Assembly: GCF_000069225.1 (NCBI RefSeq)
Contig: NC_010407.1
Location: 248,001 to 312,000, forward strand
Source of the DNA: Clavibacter sepedonicus
GTDB taxonomy: Bacteria > Actinomycetota > Actinomycetes > Actinomycetales > Microbacteriaceae
Direction of reading: 5' to 3'
Length of the DNA: 64,000 nucleotides
Below the pieces are notes generated by a model. The model ran no database searches and had not been told where the DNA came from. It saw nothing but the letters and a program-made list of their open reading frames with translations. Position numbers and translations under genes: made by a program. Below, one piece after another: positions 42,226-51,399 of this stretch. Within the stretch, counting starts at the first letter, position 1, and the number at the start of each line of letters is the position of its first letter.

Positions 42226-43160
42226 TGCCCATGCTGTCGCGCATCGCCGAGTCGCTGTTCTGGATCGGCCGCTACATCGAGCGGTCGGACGGCACCGCCC
42301 GCATCCTCGACGTGCACCTGCAGCTGCTGCTGGAGGATCCGTGGATCGACGAGGACACCGCCTGCCGCTCCCTCCTCAGCGTGATGGGCAGCGACGTGCC
42401 GAGCGAGGACGTCCTCGGCCGGGACGACGTGCTCGCCCTCCTCGCGGTGGACCGCACGCAGCCCGCGTCCATCGCGTACTCGCTCGGCGCCGCGCGGGAG
42501 AACGCCCGCCGCGCCCGCGAGATCGTCTCGAGCGAGCTCTGGGAGTGCCTCAACACGACGCGCGCCCGCATGCCGAGGAAGATCGCGAACGACCGCGTGC
42601 ACGAGTTCTTCGGCTGGGTGCGCGAGCGCTCGGCCCTCGCGGTGGGGCTCGTCGAGTCGGGCACGAGCCGCGACGAGGCGTGGCAGTTCTTCACGCTCGG
42701 CCGATCCATCGAGCGCGCCGACATGACGGCCCGCCTGCTCGCGACGCGCGCCCTCACCGAGGCGAGCGGCCCGTCGTGGACCACGATCCTCCGCTCCTGC
42801 GGCGCCTACGAGGCCTACCTCCGCACCTACCGCGGCGTGCCGAGCGCGCGCAACGCGGCGGAGTTCCTGCTGCTCGACCGGCTGTTCCCGCGGTCGATCA
42901 CGCACTCGATCCGCCGCGCGGAGCAGTGCCTGCACGACATCGAGCCGCGCACCGACCGCCTCGGGGTGTCCGACCAGGCGCAGCGGCTGCTCGGGCAGAT
43001 CCGGAGCGAGCTGGAGTACCGGCCGATCCAGGAGATCCTCGACGACCTCCCGCGCTTCATGGACGCCGTGCAGGAGGCCACCAGCGCCACCAGCGAGGCC
43101 GTCCGCCAGCGCTACTTCCCCACCAACGCGGCACCCAGCTGGGTCGGAGAGAACTCGTGA
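42225..43160 (+). CDS. Alpha-E domain protein
   Basis: 311 residues, all helical. Begins MLSRIAESLFWIGRYIERSD, the standard Alpha-E start, with TARILDVHLQLLLEDPW, NARRAREIVSSELWECLN and RSIERADMTARLL. Its role is unknown; it nearly always accompanies the ATP-grasp and transglutaminase partners found here, and may bind substrate or the ATP-grasp enzyme. The previous stop and this ATG overlap (TGATG) and the next GTG overlaps its TGA (GTGA), so all three genes are translationally coupled. Confidence 0.92.
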   Translation: MPMLSRIAESLFWIGRYIERSDGTARILDVHLQLLLEDPWIDEDTACRSLLSVMGSDVPSEDVLGRDDVLALLAVDRTQPASIAYSLGAARENARRAREIVSSELWECLNTTRARMPRKIANDRVHEFFGWVRERSALAVGLVESGTSRDEAWQFFTLGRSIERADMTARLLATRALTEASGPSWTTILRSCGAYEAYLRTYRGVPSARNAAEFLLLDRLFPRSITHSIRRAEQCLHDIEPRTDRLGVSDQAQRLLGQIRSELEYRPIQEILDDLPRFMDAVQEATSATSEAVRQRYFPTNAAPSWVGENS

Positions 43161-44002
43161 ACCGCCTGCGCATCACCCACCGGACCGGATTCCACTACGA
43201 GGGCGAGGTGACCGCGTCCTACAACGAGGCGCGCATGCTGCCCGTGTCGAGCGAGAACCAGTTCGTCCTGTACTCGAACCTCGACATCCAGCCGAAGCCG
43301 GGGCACCACACGTACGTCGACTACTTCGGCACGCGCGTCTCGTCGTTCGAGATCCTGAGCCCGCACCGCTCGCTCGAGCTCACGGCGACGAGCCTCGTCG
43401 AGGTCCGCCCGCGCACGCACGAGCCGCACCAGCTCGGCTGGGACGACCTCGCGGTGGACGTGCAGCGCGCCACCGAGCACGTGGAGCAGGTCGCGCAGAC
43501 CGTCCGCACCGAGCCGCACGAGGAGGTGCGGGCGCTCGCGGAGGAGATCGCGGGCGGCGCGGGCACCCCGTGCGAGGCGGCGGCGGAGATCGCGCGGGCG
43601 ATCGGCGAGAGGGTCGAGTACATGGCCGGCGTCACGAGCGTGCAGTCGACCGCGCGCGAGGCGTGGGAGCAGGGGCGCGGGGTCTGCCAGGACATCACGC
43701 ACATCGTCATCGGGGCTCTCCGGCACGTCGGGATCCCCGCGCGCTACGTCAGCGGCTACCTGCACCCGAAGCCGAACGCGGCCGTCGGCGAGACCGTCAC
43801 GGGCGAGTCGCACGCGTGGGTGGAGTGGTTCTGCGGCGAGTGGCGCGGCTGGGATCCCACGAACCTCATCGACATCGGCGACCGGCACGTGCTCGTCGGC
43901 CGCGGCCGCGACTACCGCGACGTCGCGCCGCTGCGCGGCATCTACGCGGGGCCGTTCCGGTCGAAGCTGTTCGTGCGGGTGGAGATCACGCGCGAGTCCT
44001 GA
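43157..44002 (+). CDS. Transglutaminase-like cysteine peptidase
   Basis: 281 residues. The N-terminal beta domain (LRITHRTGFHYEGEVTASYN) precedes a transglutaminase core with the catalytic triad: Cys in GRGVCQDITHIVIGAL, His in GESHAWVEWFCG and Asp in WDPTNLIDIGDRH. In bacteria this core acts as a peptidase or forms isopeptide bonds. It is the last gene of the ATP-grasp/alpha-E/transglutaminase set. A likely model is that one partner makes an amide and this one cuts or transfers it. GTG start overlapping the alpha-E stop. Confidence 0.93.
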   Translation: MNRLRITHRTGFHYEGEVTASYNEARMLPVSSENQFVLYSNLDIQPKPGHHTYVDYFGTRVSSFEILSPHRSLELTATSLVEVRPRTHEPHQLGWDDLAVDVQRATEHVEQVAQTVRTEPHEEVRALAEEIAGGAGTPCEAAAEIARAIGERVEYMAGVTSVQSTAREAWEQGRGVCQDITHIVIGALRHVGIPARYVSGYLHPKPNAAVGETVTGESHAWVEWFCGEWRGWDPTNLIDIGDRHVLVGRGRDYRDVAPLRGIYAGPFRSKLFVRVEITRES

Positions 44003-44046
44003 TCCGCGGCCTGGGCGGCCCGCGCAGGCGCGCCTAGTCTGGATCA

Positions 44047-44859
44047 ATGCCCGACGACGAGCGCTCCACCGGCGGAGCCGACCACCGCACCATCGTGGAC
44101 GCGGAGGGCGTGACCCTCCACTACTACGTGTGGGAGGCGGAGAACCCACGGGCCGTCGTCCACATCGCGCACGGGGTCGGCGAGCACGCGCTGCGCTACA
44201 TCCGGCTCGCGCACGAGCTCAACGCCGCGGGGTAGCCGCGGGGTACACGGTCGCGGCCGACGACCACCGCGGGCACGGCGCGACGGGTCTCGGCCATCTC
44301 GGCATCGGCGTGCTGGGGCCGAGGCGTCATCTGGCGGCGCTCGACGGCATCCAGCTGGTCAGCGAGCAGCTCCGGCGTCATCAACACGGGCGACCTCAAC
44401 AAGCGCTGGCGGCATCCGGCGGCGTCCGGCTTCGAGTGGCTCTCGCGGGATCCGGAGGCGCAGCGGGCGTTCGGGGCCGACGACCGCAACTTCGACGTCA
44501 ACGCGCTCAAGCCGTACCGGATGCGCGACTCCGTGCAGATCATGGGCCGTCCGCCGCGGGAGCTCGCGACCGACCTGCCCGTGCTGATCCAGGGCGGCGA
44601 GGAGGACTCGCTCGGCGGCCGCCGCGGCATGCAGCTCCTCGCCCGCGACTACAGCAGGCGATCGCGCCTGAGCGACGTGCTGCTGATCGTCTACCCGGGC
44701 GCGCGGCACGAGATCTACAACGAGACGAACCGCGACGAGGTGGTCGCGGACCTGCGCAGCTGGCTGGAGTCGCGCGTGGTCGCGGCGGGGGCGGCGTCCG
44801 GCGAAGCGGGCCCGGCGGACGGGGCCGCGGACGGCCCGGCGGACGGGGCCGCGCGATGA
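44047..44859 (+). pseudogene. Broken alpha/beta hydrolase (lysophospholipase/monoacylglycerol lipase type)
   Basis: The intact start reads TLHYYVWEAENPRAVVHIAH, GVGEHALRYIRLAHELNAAG, then stops at TAG 44233-44235. The stop comes from a perfect 11-bp tandem duplication (GCCGCGGGGTA twice, 44224-44245). After the duplication another frame carries the continuation YTVAADDHRGHGATGLG. About 50-60 residues are then missing, including the G-x-S-x-G nucleophile, before SGVINTGDLNKRW and the rest up to LIVYPGARHEIYNE in a third frame. The gene is non-functional by both lesions. TAGTCT lies 6 nt before its ATG. Confidence 0.85.
44224..44245 (+). repeat. 11-bp tandem duplication in the hydrolase
   Basis: GCCGCGGGGTA occurs twice with no gap. 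Removing one copy restores AAC GCC GCG GGG TAC ACG (NAAGYT), matching the expected ORF, so this is the inactivating event or a reversible slippage mutation. Confidence 0.9.
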
Positions 44860-45359
44860 CGGGCGCGGGATCCGGGGGCGTGGCGCTCCGCCCGGCGCGC
44901 GCCGACGACCTGCCGTTCCTGGAGGACATGCTCCTGGCGTCGATGGACTGGCGCGACGACGGGTCCATGACCCGCGAGCGCATGCTCGCCACCCCGGAGC
45001 TCGCGCACTACGTGTCCGGCTGGCCGCGCGCCGGCGACGTGGGCGTGGTCGCCGAGGCCGACGGGCGACCCGTCGGCGCCGCGTGGGCGCGGCTCTACGC
45101 CGACGACGACCGCGGCTACGGCTTCGTCGCGACCGACATCCCCGAGCTCGGCATGGCGCTGGTCCCGTCGGCGCGCGGCAGGGGCGTCGGCCGGGCGATC
45201 CTCGTGGCGCTCGTCGAGGCAATCCGCGCGTCCGGCGCCCCGGGCGTGAGCCTCAGCGTGGAGGACGGCAACGACCGCGCCCGCGCGCTGTACGAGTCGC
45301 TCGGCTTCGTGCCCGTGGGGCGCGAGGGCGGATCCGACGTGCTGCTGCTCCGCTGGTGA
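44856..45359 (+). CDS. GNAT-family acetyltransferase
   Basis: 167 residues. GNAT fold: VALRPARADDLPFLEDMLLA at the start, GVVAEADGRPVGAAWARL, the acetyl-CoA loop ALVPSARGRGVGRAILVALV (Arg-x-x-G-x-G), and VEDGNDRARALYESLGFVPV. Resembles amino-acid or protein-N-terminal acetyltransferases; the acceptor is unknown. ATG 44856 overlaps the stop of the broken hydrolase frame (ATGA), showing that the two were once coupled. A terminator hairpin separates it from the next, converging gene. Confidence 0.87.
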   Translation: MTGAGSGGVALRPARADDLPFLEDMLLASMDWRDDGSMTRERMLATPELAHYVSGWPRAGDVGVVAEADGRPVGAAWARLYADDDRGYGFVATDIPELGMALVPSARGRGVGRAILVALVEAIRASGAPGVSLSVEDGNDRARALYESLGFVPVGREGGSDVLLLRW

Positions 45360-45363
45360 CCCA

Positions 45364-45404
45364 CGCCGCCCTCCGGCCCGCGGGATGCGGGACGCAGGGC
45401 GGCG
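45364..45404. terminator. Bidirectional terminator hairpin
   Basis: CGCCGCCCT / AGGGCGGCG stem, 9 bp, starting 5 bp after the GNAT stop and ending 28 bp before the stop of the converging four-cysteine gene. Confidence 0.55.
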
Positions 45405-45431
45405 GGTCGGGTCAGTGCGCCGGTCAGCGGG

Positions 45432-46184
45432 TCACTTGCACCGGCTGTTCCACCAGTACGGCAGGACGAAGTACATCCCGCTGTACACGCACGGGGTGTT
45501 CATGAGGTAGGTGATGAGCATCGAGCCCGCTGCCCCGATGAAGGCGCACGCGACCGCCCCGGTCAGGGCGCAGAGCGCGCCGATGTCGAACGAGCCAGCC
45601 CCGGCTACCAGGAGCCTCATCGCGGCGGGCGAGATGCTGAGGGTGATGGACGGGTGGGTGATGTGGTGCCAGAACGACTTCCAGCTGTCCGACGCCACGA
45701 GGGGATCCGACGCGATGGAGGACGTCGTGCCCGCCACGAGGTGCCCGAAGGCGTCGGCGTCGACCGGGATCGACGTCGAGGCCTGTCCGGGACGCGCGAG
45801 CCGGAGCTCCGCCACCTCCGACGCGGTCTCGCGCACGAGCTGGGCGTGCTCCGCGGCACGGGCCTCGGACGAGAGCCCGCGGGCCGCTCCGGAGGTGACC
45901 TCCGCCGCATCCGCGAGCTGGTCGACGGTGATGCGACCGGAGCGGATGTCGGCTTCCGTGGTGCCGGCTCGGACGGATGCCGCGAGCGCGGGGGAGATCG
46001 CTGCTGCTGCCGGTGCCGTCTGGTGGGTCGCGGCGTGCGCGGGCGTGACGCCGGTGGTCGTGAGGCCCACCGCGATGATGGCGACGAGGGTGAGGAGGAA
46101 GGGCGCGCTCCGCCACCTGACGGGGGATCGGGACGCGCGATAGGCGGTGCGGGAGGTGGATCGGGTGATGGAGTGAATGGGCAT
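45432..46184 (-). CDS. Secreted four-cysteine protein, paralogue 1
   Basis: 250 residues; family not recognised. A signal peptide (FLLTLVAIIAVGLTTTGVTP, AHA-A cleavage near residue 53) is followed by a helical, Ala/Glu-rich region with SGRITVDQLADAAE and EHAQLVRETASEVAELR. The C-terminus is hydrophobic and glycine-rich, with Cys205, Cys213, Cys232 and Cys249. Cys213 to Cys232 spans 19 positions, as in the paralogue at 51400-52089. It ends in WWNSRCK. The hydrophobic, Gly-spaced, two-disulfide end could insert in a membrane (bacteriocin- or pore-like) or form a secreted structural domain; neither is shown. GGAGG precedes ATG 46184. A TetR-type operator lies upstream. Confidence 0.7.
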   Translation of the reverse strand: MPIHSITRSTSRTAYRASRSPVRWRSAPFLLTLVAIIAVGLTTTGVTPAHAATHQTAPAAAAISPALAASVRAGTTEADIRSGRITVDQLADAAEVTSGAARGLSSEARAAEHAQLVRETASEVAELRLARPGQASTSIPVDADAFGHLVAGTTSSIASDPLVASDSWKSFWHHITHPSITLSISPAAMRLLVAGAGSFDIGALCALTGAVACAFIGAAGSMLITYLMNTPCVYSGMYFVLPYWWNSRCK

Positions 46185-46292
46185 CAATGCCTCCGTGGTG
46201 CGGGTGGTTCGGGATGGGGTGAGGATCCGGTCGAACAGAGGGTGCACTTCGACACGTCACTGTGTCCAGGCCGGGCGGGTGTTGTCGACCGG

Positions 46293-46324
46293 AGGCTATG
46301 TCGCTCGTCAGTCGGTCGTCTGAC
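46293..46324 (-). promoter_or_regulatory. Promoter with TetR-type operator for paralogue 1
   Basis: Minus-strand -10 TAGCCT (46298-46293) lies 8 bp from an 18-bp element at 46307-46324, GTCAGTCGGTCGTCTGAC. The latter matches the palindrome beside tetR (52198-52215) at 15 of 18 positions, with outer arms GTCAG/CTGAC, and occupies the -35 region of this promoter. Repression of the four-cysteine gene by the TetR at 52329 is therefore plausible. Confidence 0.6.
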
Positions 46325-46368
46325 TTGTCCACATGCGGCTGCGGTGTCGGATGGCGTCGCACGTGGCA

Positions 46369-46404
46369 CCGCCCTCCGGCCCGCGGGTGCGGGTCGGAGG
46401 GCGG
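46369..46404 (-). terminator. Terminator of the surface protein gene
   Basis: CCGCCCTCCG / CGGAGGGCGG, 10-bp stem, about 28 bp beyond the LPXTG protein's stop codon. The loop itself contains a further GCCCGC/GCGGGT pairing. Confidence 0.6.
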
Positions 46405-46432
46405 CGGGTGGTGCGCGGTCGACCGCGTCGGG

Positions 46433-49202
46433 TCAGGCGCGCGCGGTGCGGCCCGGGTGCGCGCGGCGCCGGCGGCGTGATCCGAGCGCGGCCGCGGAGC
46501 CGACGAGGAGCAGCAGCGCCGCGAGGGCGAGCGCCGACGCGGGCGAGGAGCCCGTGCGCGGAAGCGACCCGCGGATGCGGGCGCCGGAGGTGCCCACAGG
46601 GCTCGAGCCGTCCGCCGAGAGCGCGCCCGCCGAGAGCGTGCCCGCGACGGCCGATCCGCCGGAGGACGTGCCGGGAACGGTGCCCGAGCCCGGGTCTGTG
46701 CCCGCCGCGGATCCGGATGTGGTCCCGGACCCGGACGGGTCGACCGCCACCGCGGCCGTGGTGACCACGCCCGCGGCCACGTCCGCGGCGAGCCCGGAGG
46801 CGTCGACGAGGTGCAGGCCCGTCACGGTGCGCGCGGCGGAGGCGGTGACGTCCTCCGCGAGCAGCGCCGATCCGCCGTCGGGCAGCGCGAACCGCGTGCC
46901 CGGGGCGATGTCGCCCGCCGCGAGCGCCTGTCCGGCGATGAGGCCGCCGTCGCTCGAGACGCGCGCCGTGCCGCCGTCGACCGCGACGCGGAGGCCGCGG
47001 ATCTCGACGGCGGTGCGGGTGCCCGGGTAGAGGTCCACCTCGTCGAGGGAGGCGCTGCCGGATCCGCGGGCGGACGCGAGCCGGATCCCGGTCGCGCGGA
47101 CCTGCCCGGCCGCGCCGTCCCCGGCGGTCCCGCCCGCGTCGGTTGCGACGTCGGAGGCCGCGAGCGCGTCGGGAGCGGCCGGGTCGCCGCACCGCCCGCC
47201 TCCGCGTCTGGCCGCGCCACGGGCGTCGCCGCGACGGCGCTGGGTCCGGTCGCCCGGATCCCGTACGCCGACCAGCCGGTGGGCGCGGTATCGGGGACGG
47301 GTGCGGGCGTCGGCGTCGGATCCGGCGGGGGTGCGGTCGAGCCGCCGGCCGCGAGGGTCACGACGCCCAGCCGGACCTCCGGATGCTGCCCGGTGAGGTC
47401 GCGGTAGTGCAGGGTGGTGAGCGTCACCGTCCCGTCCACGGCGACCATCCGCTCGCCGAAGCGCACCTCGACGCGCGGCGCTCCGGTCTCGTCGACCCCC
47501 GTGTAGAGGTCGGTGGTGGTGTCGATCCAGACCCCGTTCACGAAGACCGCGTTCCCGGCGTCCGCGAAGGACACGGTCATGGCGCCCGCGGCGGAGACGG
47601 CCGCGTGCAGGCCGTTCACGCGCAGCGCCGGCCAGCGGTAGTCGGCGAGCGGATCCGTGGAGGCGCCGGGAACCTGCCGGAACGCGCCCACGTCGACCGT
47701 GGCGGTGCCCGCGGCGTCGCCCGTGCCGAGGTCGACCGCCACGGCCGACGCGGTGTCGGGATCCGTGCCCGTGCCCGTCACGGAGTCCGCCGCGGCGTGC
47801 GGCTCGGCCACGGTCGCGACGGGTCGTGGCGCGACGAGCACGCCGCCGTCGGGCGCCCGGACACCCACGCCGTACGCGCCGATGACCTGCCCGGCAGCGG
47901 GCGGCGCGACGACCGTGCCGAGCCGCACGTCCGGGTGCGCACCCGTGAGGTCGCGGTAGTGGACGGCGGTGACAGTGAGCGTCCCGTCGGGCGCCACCTC
48001 CCGCTCGCCGAAGGCCACGGTCAGGCGGGGCGCGCCCTGCGCGTCGACGCCCGTGTAGAGGTCCGTCGTGGTGTCGATCCAGCGGCCGTCGACGAAGACC
48101 GCGCTGCCGGGATCCGCGAATCCGGTCGTGACGGCGCCCGCCGGCGTGACCGTGGCCGTGAGGCCGTAGACGCGGAAGGCCGTGGGGCGGTACTCGGCGA
48201 GCGGGTCGGCGGGCGCGCCCGGGAGCTGCTCGAAGGACCCGACGCCGACGGTGGTGGTGCCGTCCGCGCCCGTGGCGACGTGGACGCCGGTGGCGTGCTC
48301 GGCGGATCCGTCGGTCGCGGCCAGGTCGTCGGCGGTCGCCGTGCGGTCGAGCCCGTCGACGCGCGGCTGCCCGTCGATGGGGCGCGTCCCGTCGGGCGCC
48401 GTGACGGTGACGCCCGTCGCGACGCGGCCGGGCGCGGGGGCGGGATCCGGCGCGGGGGCGGGGTCCGGCGCCGGTGTCGGCTCGGGCGCCGGCGTGGGCT
48501 GCGGGGCCGACGTGGGAGTCGGCGTGGGCGTCGGGATCGCCGCCGCCGCGCCCGCGCACGTCACAGATCCGGCGCGCACACGCCAGATCTCCGATGCCCC
48601 GGGCTCCGCCTCCACGTCCACCCCATGGTGGTCGCGGATCCGTCGTCGCCCGTCGACGTGGCACCGACGATGACGCGAGTCGCGCCGTAGACCGACTCCG
48701 GCAGGTCGCGCGACCAGCCCGGCGTCGCGTCCGCCTCGGCGGTCACGTCCACGCCGCCGATGGTCAGCCGGTCGAGGTGGACGGACGGCGTGCCGCCGGG
48801 CGTGCACGTCACGGTGAGGCCCGAGAACGCGATCGCGGGCCGGTCCCGGAGGGTCAGCTCCCCGCTCGCAATGGCGCTCGTCGCGCCGGCGGGACCGGCG
48901 GTGGAGGAGAGGCCGCTCGTCCGGGTCGTGTTCTTCTTGAGCACGTCGCCGGTGGAGGCGACGGTGCGCGCGACCGCGGCGCCCGAGGTCCACTCCGCGA
49001 GCGGCGTGGGGGCGGTGAGGGTGTCGCCGTCGATGTCGATGATCTCGACGCCGGACGCCCGCGTGGTGATGGTGGCGGCGGCCTGTGCCGAGGTCGCGAC
49101 GACCCCACCGCAGGCGAGGAGCGTCGCGAGGGCGCCGACGCCGGCCGTGCCGAGGATCCCCAGCCGGGCGCGCGAGGCGGCGCCGCGCGTGCGCGCGCTC
49201 AT
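46433..49202 (-). pseudogene. LPXTG-anchored surface protein with two repeats, two single-base frameshifts
   Basis: Read through two frame changes this encodes about 920 residues. It begins MSARTRGAASRARLGILGTA with a signal peptide (SAQA-A cleavage). A ~200-residue domain with cysteines follows (TVTCTPGG, VRAGSVTCAG), a T/P linker, two ~165-residue repeats (each with VFVxGxWIDTTTDLYTGVD and HYRDLTGxHPxVRLG) and a last repeat-like part. The end LPRTGSSPASALALAALLLL then RRRRR is a sortase signal. Frame breaks are near 48621 (C-run) and 47186-47193; each would be repaired by adding one G/C. It may be a real loss or a sequencing error. Start ATG overlaps the protease stop. Confidence 0.75.
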
Positions 49203-51217
49203 CGTCCCGCCTCCGCGCCGAGGCCCTCGACGAACGCGCGACCCGCGGGCACGCCGGCCCCGGTCACGTCGTCCCAGCCGGGGCCGGATCGCAGGCTCTG
49301 CCTCCCGGTGTCCCACAGGAAGAGGGTCTCGGGCCACAGCGCTCCCGCGGACGGTCCGGTCGGCGACCAGGTGGCCGCGGACGCAGGCTGCACGTCGCGC
49401 AGCGCGCCCGTCCCCATCAGCGCGTAGATGGCGGGGCTCGCGAGGCCGAAGCGGCGGCCCGTCACGGCCTTGGAGATCGCGACCATGGAGGCGACCATCG
49501 GCGTCGCGAGGCTCGTGCCGCCGTGCGTCGCGTACTCGGTGCGGCCCTTGTGCGGGCCGTAGGTGACGAAGCCCGTGTTCGGATCGCCGAGCGAGGCCAC
49601 GTCCGGCAGCAGCCGCCCGGTGCCGTGGACGGAGAGCCGGTCGGCCTGCCAGCTCGGTCGCGCGTACTCGGCGGACTGCCCGCCGCCCGCCCCGAAGGCG
49701 AAGCCCGGCGGGATCAGCGCGCCGTTGCGCGCGAAGCGGGTCTCCGTCTCCCAGCCCGCCTCGACGGCGATCGAGCCGTCCTCGGCGAGGCCGGTGCTCG
49801 TCGCGCCGACCGCGGTCACGTACGGGCTCGACGCGGGCGACGCCACCGTGGCGTTCCCGCCGTGGTCCCCGAAGCCGCTGTAGTCGCCGTCGTTGCCGGT
49901 GGATGCGAACACCGAGACGTCGCGCGACGCCGCCTCCACGAGCACCCGGTTCAGGAGCTCGCGGTCGTCCGCGGTGTCGAGGCCCTCCATGCCACCGAAG
50001 GAGAGGCTGATCACGTCGGGCCCCTCCTCGGCGGCGTCGAGGATCCGCGTGTACAGGCTCGTGCTGGTGCAGTCGTCGGCACCCCAGTAGGAGACGGTCG
50101 CGTCGGGCGCCATCGCGTGGACCGCCTGCACGTCGAGGTGCTGCTCCTCCGTCCAGGCCGTCGGGCCGCCGCAGATCCCGGTGCGCGGAGAGGCGGACGG
50201 GTGGTCCAGGTACTGGCCGGCCGAGAAGGCGGGCTCGCCGACGGCGCGGGAGTAGGTGTCGGTGTCGGCCGCGGTGTCCGGGTCGTCGTACGCGGCGACG
50301 ATGGCGACGGTCGCGCCGGCACCGCGGTCCTCGGCGGGCACGTCGTCGACGCGGCGCAGCTGCGCCGGGCCGTATCCGCACAGCGAGTCCGAGCGGTGCG
50401 CCACGTCGACGGATGCGGGCCACGCGTCGGTGAGGCGCTGGCCCCACCACGACGCGCACGTGCCGTCGTCGGCGGATGAGGCGGGGGATCCGCCGCTCGC
50501 CTGCCCGGGGATCGGCGCGGGGACGGGGGTCGCGGCGTCGGGCGTCGCGGCGTCGGGCGCCTGCGTGCCGGCCGCCTGCGCGTCGTCCGCCTCCGCGTCC
50601 GAGGGCATCAGCACGTCGCCCTGCGCGGTGCCGGCGACCCCGCGGACGGCGTCGAGGGCGGCGGGAACGGCGAGGGTCCGCTCCGGGGCGACGACCTCCC
50701 GGCCGCCGACGCGGAACCGGGCGAACCCGGTGTCGAAGGCCCGCGACGCGCGCGCCAGCGTGCCGGAGACGGGCAGTGCCGCGACGTCGCCGCGCACGTC
50801 CCCCACGTCGAGGCCGCGGTCGCGCAGCCAGGCGGCCACGGCGGGCGCGGCGTCGGCGCGGGTGGGATCCAGCAGCACGGTGAACGCGGCCGTCGCGTCC
50901 GCGGGCGCGTCCCCGAGGCGGGTGGCGGAGCCGCCGGGCCAGGACGGGGCCGACCCGTTGAGCGTTCGGAGGCCCGACGCGGCGCGCGCGACGGCCGGGT
51001 CGGCCACCGCCGACGCGGATCCGGTGCCCGCGAGGGTGCTCGCGGCGAGCGCCGCGGCGGCCATGAGGGCGACGGCGCCCGTGCCGAGGGCGACGCGGCG
51101 CGCGCGCGGCGGCACCGGGATCCGGCGGGCGAGGGCGCGGATCCGGCCCTCCGTCGGCGGGCGCTCGGCGGGCCCGTCGGCCTCGAGCGGTGGGAGGGAC
51201 GAGGGGCGAGAGGGCAT
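49199..51217 (-). CDS. S53 sedolisin-type secreted serine-carboxyl protease
   Basis: 672 residues. An N-terminal signal/anchor helix at about 42-63 is followed by a prodomain of the pro-kumamolisin type (about 70-250) and the catalytic domain. The triad is visible: Glu358 and Asp362 in WTEEQHLDVQAVH and Ser569 in THGGTSLATPMVASM, with the calcium site GWDDVTGAGVPAGRAF near the end. Sedolisins are acid-active endopeptidases secreted and matured by self-cleavage. In plant-associated actinobacteria such enzymes can act on host or competitor proteins. ATG 51217; its TGA overlaps the ATG of the LPXTG gene, so both form one operon. Confidence 0.92.
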   Translation of the reverse strand: MPSRPSSLPPLEADGPAERPPTEGRIRALARRIPVPPRARRVALGTGAVALMAAAALAASTLAGTGSASAVADPAVARAASGLRTLNGSAPSWPGGSATRLGDAPADATAAFTVLLDPTRADAAPAVAAWLRDRGLDVGDVRGDVAALPVSGTLARASRAFDTGFARFRVGGREVVAPERTLAVPAALDAVRGVAGTAQGDVLMPSDAEADDAQAAGTQAPDAATPDAATPVPAPIPGQASGGSPASSADDGTCASWWGQRLTDAWPASVDVAHRSDSLCGYGPAQLRRVDDVPAEDRGAGATVAIVAAYDDPDTAADTDTYSRAVGEPAFSAGQYLDHPSASPRTGICGGPTAWTEEQHLDVQAVHAMAPDATVSYWGADDCTSTSLYTRILDAAEEGPDVISLSFGGMEGLDTADDRELLNRVLVEAASRDVSVFASTGNDGDYSGFGDHGGNATVASPASSPYVTAVGATSTGLAEDGSIAVEAGWETETRFARNGALIPPGFAFGAGGGQSAEYARPSWQADRLSVHGTGRLLPDVASLGDPNTGFVTYGPHKGRTEYATHGGTSLATPMVASMVAISKAVTGRRFGLASPAIYALMGTGALRDVQPASAATWSPTGPSAGALWPETLFLWDTGRQSLRSGPGWDDVTGAGVPAGRAFVEGLGAEAGR

Positions 51218-51264
51218 GCGGGATCCGGCTTCGATTCAGGGGGAGTGCGCGAGAGCGCATGCGG

Positions 51265-51292
51265 AGGCTATCCCTGTATGAGAACGGTTCTC
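51265..51292 (-). promoter_or_regulatory. Candidate promoter and palindrome for the protease operon
   Basis: Minus-strand TAGCCT (51270-51265), in the same ATAGCCTCCG context as in the four-cysteine promoter, is 9 bp from a palindrome GAGAACGGTTCTC (51280-51292). The palindrome covers the -35 region, suggesting a repressor distinct from the TetR. The leader would be about 45 nt. Confidence 0.4.
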
Positions 51293-51335
51293 GCCACCTG
51301 TGGAGGGCGGGCGGCATGCCCGCCGCACATGACGA

Positions 51336-51365
51336 GGCGGCGGGCTGGAGAGCCAGCCCGCCGCC
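51336..51365 (-). terminator. Terminator of four-cysteine gene 2
   Basis: GGCGGCGGGCTGG / CCAGCCCGCCGCC with loop AGAG, a 13-bp perfect stem starting about 35 bp past the stop codon. Confidence 0.75.
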
Positions 51366-51399
51366 CCGCGTCCCGGTCAGGCGACCGGGTCCGGCGTCA

